The notes under the pieces are model-generated. The model did not search any database. It was not told the origin of the DNA and saw nothing but the letters and a program-made list of their open reading frames with translations. The translations under genes and the position numbers were made by a program. Positions 5,560 to 6,917 of a stretch of DNA of 6,917 nucleotides are shown here, piece after piece. Origin of the DNA: Chitinophagaceae bacterium (GTDB lineage Bacteria > Bacteroidota > Bacteroidia > Chitinophagales > Chitinophagaceae); assembly GCA_947472635.1 (NCBI GenBank), contig CANJDY010000151.1:1-6917 (forward strand). The letters are read 5' to 3'. The first letter of the stretch is position 1. Each line of letters opens with the position of its first letter.

Positions 5560-5586
5560 TAACTCAACTCATATAAATCCAACATT
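5560..5586. repeat. Direct repeat, right copy (27 bp), in the gpsA leader
   Basis: This copy begins TAACTCAACTCATATAAA and matches 5286-5312 except at two bases. It ends 10 bp before the gpsA ATG, so it forms most of the immediate gpsA leader. A 14-bp A-rich string (AAAAAAATAATACT, 5547-5560) just before it also occurs at the start of the small gene (5356-5369), though that shorter match may be chance. Confidence 0.85.
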
Positions 5587-5596
5587 GAAAGAACGT

Positions 5597-6634
5597 ATGA
5601 CTTTTGGTATTTTAGGAAGTGGAAGCTGGGGAACAGCCCTGGCAAAAATTTTGACTGATAATGGACACACCATTCATTGGTGGAATAGAAGTGAGCAATC
5701 GATCCAACAAATTATGGAAAGAAAGCACAATCCACATTATTTAAGTTCTGCCTATTTTAATACTGATTTGTTAAAGCTCACTACAGATCCTAGCGAGGTA
5801 ATTCGCCAGTCAGATTGCATTGTGGTGGCAATACCCTCAGCTTATACAGCCTCCATTTTATCCTCATTAGACAAAAATATATTTGTAGGAAAAAAAATCA
5901 TTAGTGCAATTAAAGGCATTTTGCCTGAGCAAAATTTATTGCTGAACGAATTTCTGAAAAAATCATTTGACTTCCCGCTTGAAAATTATTTTACTGTGTT
6001 GGGTCCTTGTCATGCAGAGGAAGTAGCAGCAGAAAAATTATCCTACCTGACTTTTTCTGGTGTTGACGTGAAGATGAACCATAAGATGGCGGGTTATTTT
6101 ACAACAAGATATCTTACTGCCATTGAAAATGAGGATATCTATGGGGTTCAGTTTGCTGCGGTCTTAAAAAACATTTATGCAGTTGGAGCAGGGATGGCTC
6201 ATGGGTTAGATTATGGAGATAATTTTTTAAGTGTACTTATCGCTAATAGCGCGGATGAGATGGCGGGGTTTTTAAAAAAAGCCGGCATTAAAAATATGGA
6301 AGTTGGTCATGTGGACGCATTGCCGCTTGCATCTGTTCATCGATCAAATAACTATGCCGCGTCCGTTTACCTAGGCGATTTATTAGTTACCTGTTATTCA
6401 TTGTATAGTCGAAACCGAACTTTTGGCAATATGGTTGGCAAGGGGTATGCAGTAAAATCTGCTCAGGTAGAAATGAGTATGGTTGCTGAAGGGTATCCTG
6501 CAAGTAGAAGTGTATACCAGATTAACCAAGTCATTCATGCGAATATGCCTATCGCGGAAACGATTTATCGGATATTGTGGGAAAATCTTTCACCTCTCGA
6601 AGGGTTTAAAAAAATTGAAGCAGTACTTGTGTAG
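5597..6634 (+). CDS. gpsA: NAD(P)-dependent glycerol-3-phosphate dehydrogenase
   Basis: The protein of 345 residues begins with the nucleotide-binding strand and loop ILGSGSWGTALA (GxGxxG at residues 7-12). It continues with VVAIPS (76-81), SAIKG (103-107), the substrate-site Lys191 in LKNIYAVGAGMAHGLDYGDN, and the C-terminal helical domain with LGDLLVTCYSLYSRNRTFG (259-277). It reduces dihydroxyacetone phosphate to sn-glycerol-3-phosphate in the cytoplasm, supplying the backbone of phospholipids. The frame is open upstream to an ATG at 5504, which would add 31 residues, but the Rossmann strand normally starts within the first few residues, so 5597 is the likely start. The added stretch overlaps the small gene and a direct repeat. 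The gene sits well with acpP and fabF as lipid-synthesis functions. Its stop lies 10 bp from the end of hemW on the other strand. Confidence 0.96.
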   Translation: MTFGILGSGSWGTALAKILTDNGHTIHWWNRSEQSIQQIMERKHNPHYLSSAYFNTDLLKLTTDPSEVIRQSDCIVVAIPSAYTASILSSLDKNIFVGKKIISAIKGILPEQNLLLNEFLKKSFDFPLENYFTVLGPCHAEEVAAEKLSYLTFSGVDVKMNHKMAGYFTTRYLTAIENEDIYGVQFAAVLKNIYAVGAGMAHGLDYGDNFLSVLIANSADEMAGFLKKAGIKNMEVGHVDALPLASVHRSNNYAASVYLGDLLVTCYSLYSRNRTFGNMVGKGYAVKSAQVEMSMVAEGYPASRSVYQINQVIHANMPIAETIYRILWENLSPLEGFKKIEAVLV

Positions 6635-6644
6635 CTTCGACTGA

Positions 6645-6917
6645 TTAGAAAAACAGATCCGCTGCAATGCCATCTGCAAAAAGTTTCCCCTCTTTTGTTA
6701 AGATCAAACTGGAATTTATCTGAATGAGTTTTTTGGATTGGATATATTTTTCGCTGGAGTGAAGTAGCTGGTTAACAGCATTGTTTCCAAAAAGGATACT
6801 CATTTTTTCGAGGTCGATTCCTTCCATAGTTCTTAAAGATGTCATGATGTACTCATTTAATGATTGGGTTGCTGTGAGTAACTCTTCTTCAGATGGGATG
6901 CAGTTTTTTTTCAATGA
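6645..6917 (-). CDS. hemW: HemW, C-terminal part (cut by right window edge)
   Basis: The reverse strand carries the last 90 residues of a protein whose frame is open to the window edge; the TTG near 6914 is an internal Leu codon, not a start. The segment matches the C-terminal winged-helix region of HemW, the radical SAM heme chaperone formerly annotated as oxygen-independent coproporphyrinogen III oxidase. The marks are EEELLTATQSLNEYIMTSLRTMEGID, then KKLIQINSSLILTKEGKLFADGIAADLFF at the end. HemW-type proteins bind heme and an iron-sulfur cluster and hand heme to acceptor proteins. The CxxxCxxC motif lies outside the window, so HemW cannot be separated from HemN-like relatives by that test. 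It converges on gpsA with 10 bp between stops and no room for a separate terminator. Confidence 0.85.
   Translation of the reverse strand, partial: SLKKNCIPSEEELLTATQSLNEYIMTSLRTMEGIDLEKMSILFGNNAVNQLLHSSEKYIQSKKLIQINSSLILTKEGKLFADGIAADLFF

Noticed and set aside
5504..5596. Upstream extension of gpsA by 31 residues from an ATG at 5504
   Set aside because: GpsA normally begins directly with the Rossmann strand; the extension overlaps the small gene and translates one copy of the direct repeat.
6914..6917. A separate small protein starting at a TTG near the right edge
   Set aside because: The frame continues through the edge and the sequence is the HemW C-terminus, so this is a truncated gene, not a complete one.

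Overview
The window looks like a core chromosomal segment of a Bacteroidota bacterium, most likely of the Chitinophagaceae/Sphingobacteriia type. The evidence is the acpP-fabF-rnc gene order, the Bacteroidota-style protein sequences, AT-rich intergenic DNA, little visible Shine-Dalgarno signal, and a good match to the Bacteroidota promoter (TTTG, then TAnnTTTG) in front of acpP. No rRNA, tRNA, CRISPR array or recognisable insertion sequence was seen.

Layout from left to right. Positions 1-1149 (minus strand) hold the start of a membrane fatty-acid desaturase, cut by the window edge, behind an LpxL/HtrB-type lysophospholipid acyltransferase; the two are probably co-transcribed. A divergent 1150-1418 spacer separates them from a small two-helix YcxB-like membrane protein (plus), which converges on a GNAT acetyltransferase (minus, 1939-2370). 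A 379-bp spacer (2371-2749) carries two inverted repeats and the acpP promoter. Then come acpP (acyl carrier protein) and fabF (ketoacyl-ACP synthase II), and after a 202-bp spacer with a hairpin, rnc (RNase III). Between rnc and gpsA lies a very AT-rich 59-residue gene for a small exported or membrane-anchored protein, enclosed by a 27-bp near-identical direct repeat. gpsA (glycerol-3-phosphate dehydrogenase) follows and converges on the C-terminal end of hemW, which is cut by the right edge.

The common theme is membrane lipid synthesis: AcpP and FabF build and elongate acyl chains, GpsA makes the glycerol-3-phosphate backbone, the acyltransferase adds acyl chains to a lipid acceptor, and the desaturase modifies acyl chains. 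RNase III and HemW are housekeeping neighbours.

Most of the window is ordinary core genome and I do not see a clear new multi-gene system. The item most worth following up is the small gene flanked by direct repeats just upstream of gpsA, which looks like a recent insertion. Other points of interest are TTG start codons for both the acyltransferase and RNase III, an A10 tract inside the acyltransferase gene, an Asn in place of a metal-binding Asp in RNase III, and several palindromic elements in the spacers.
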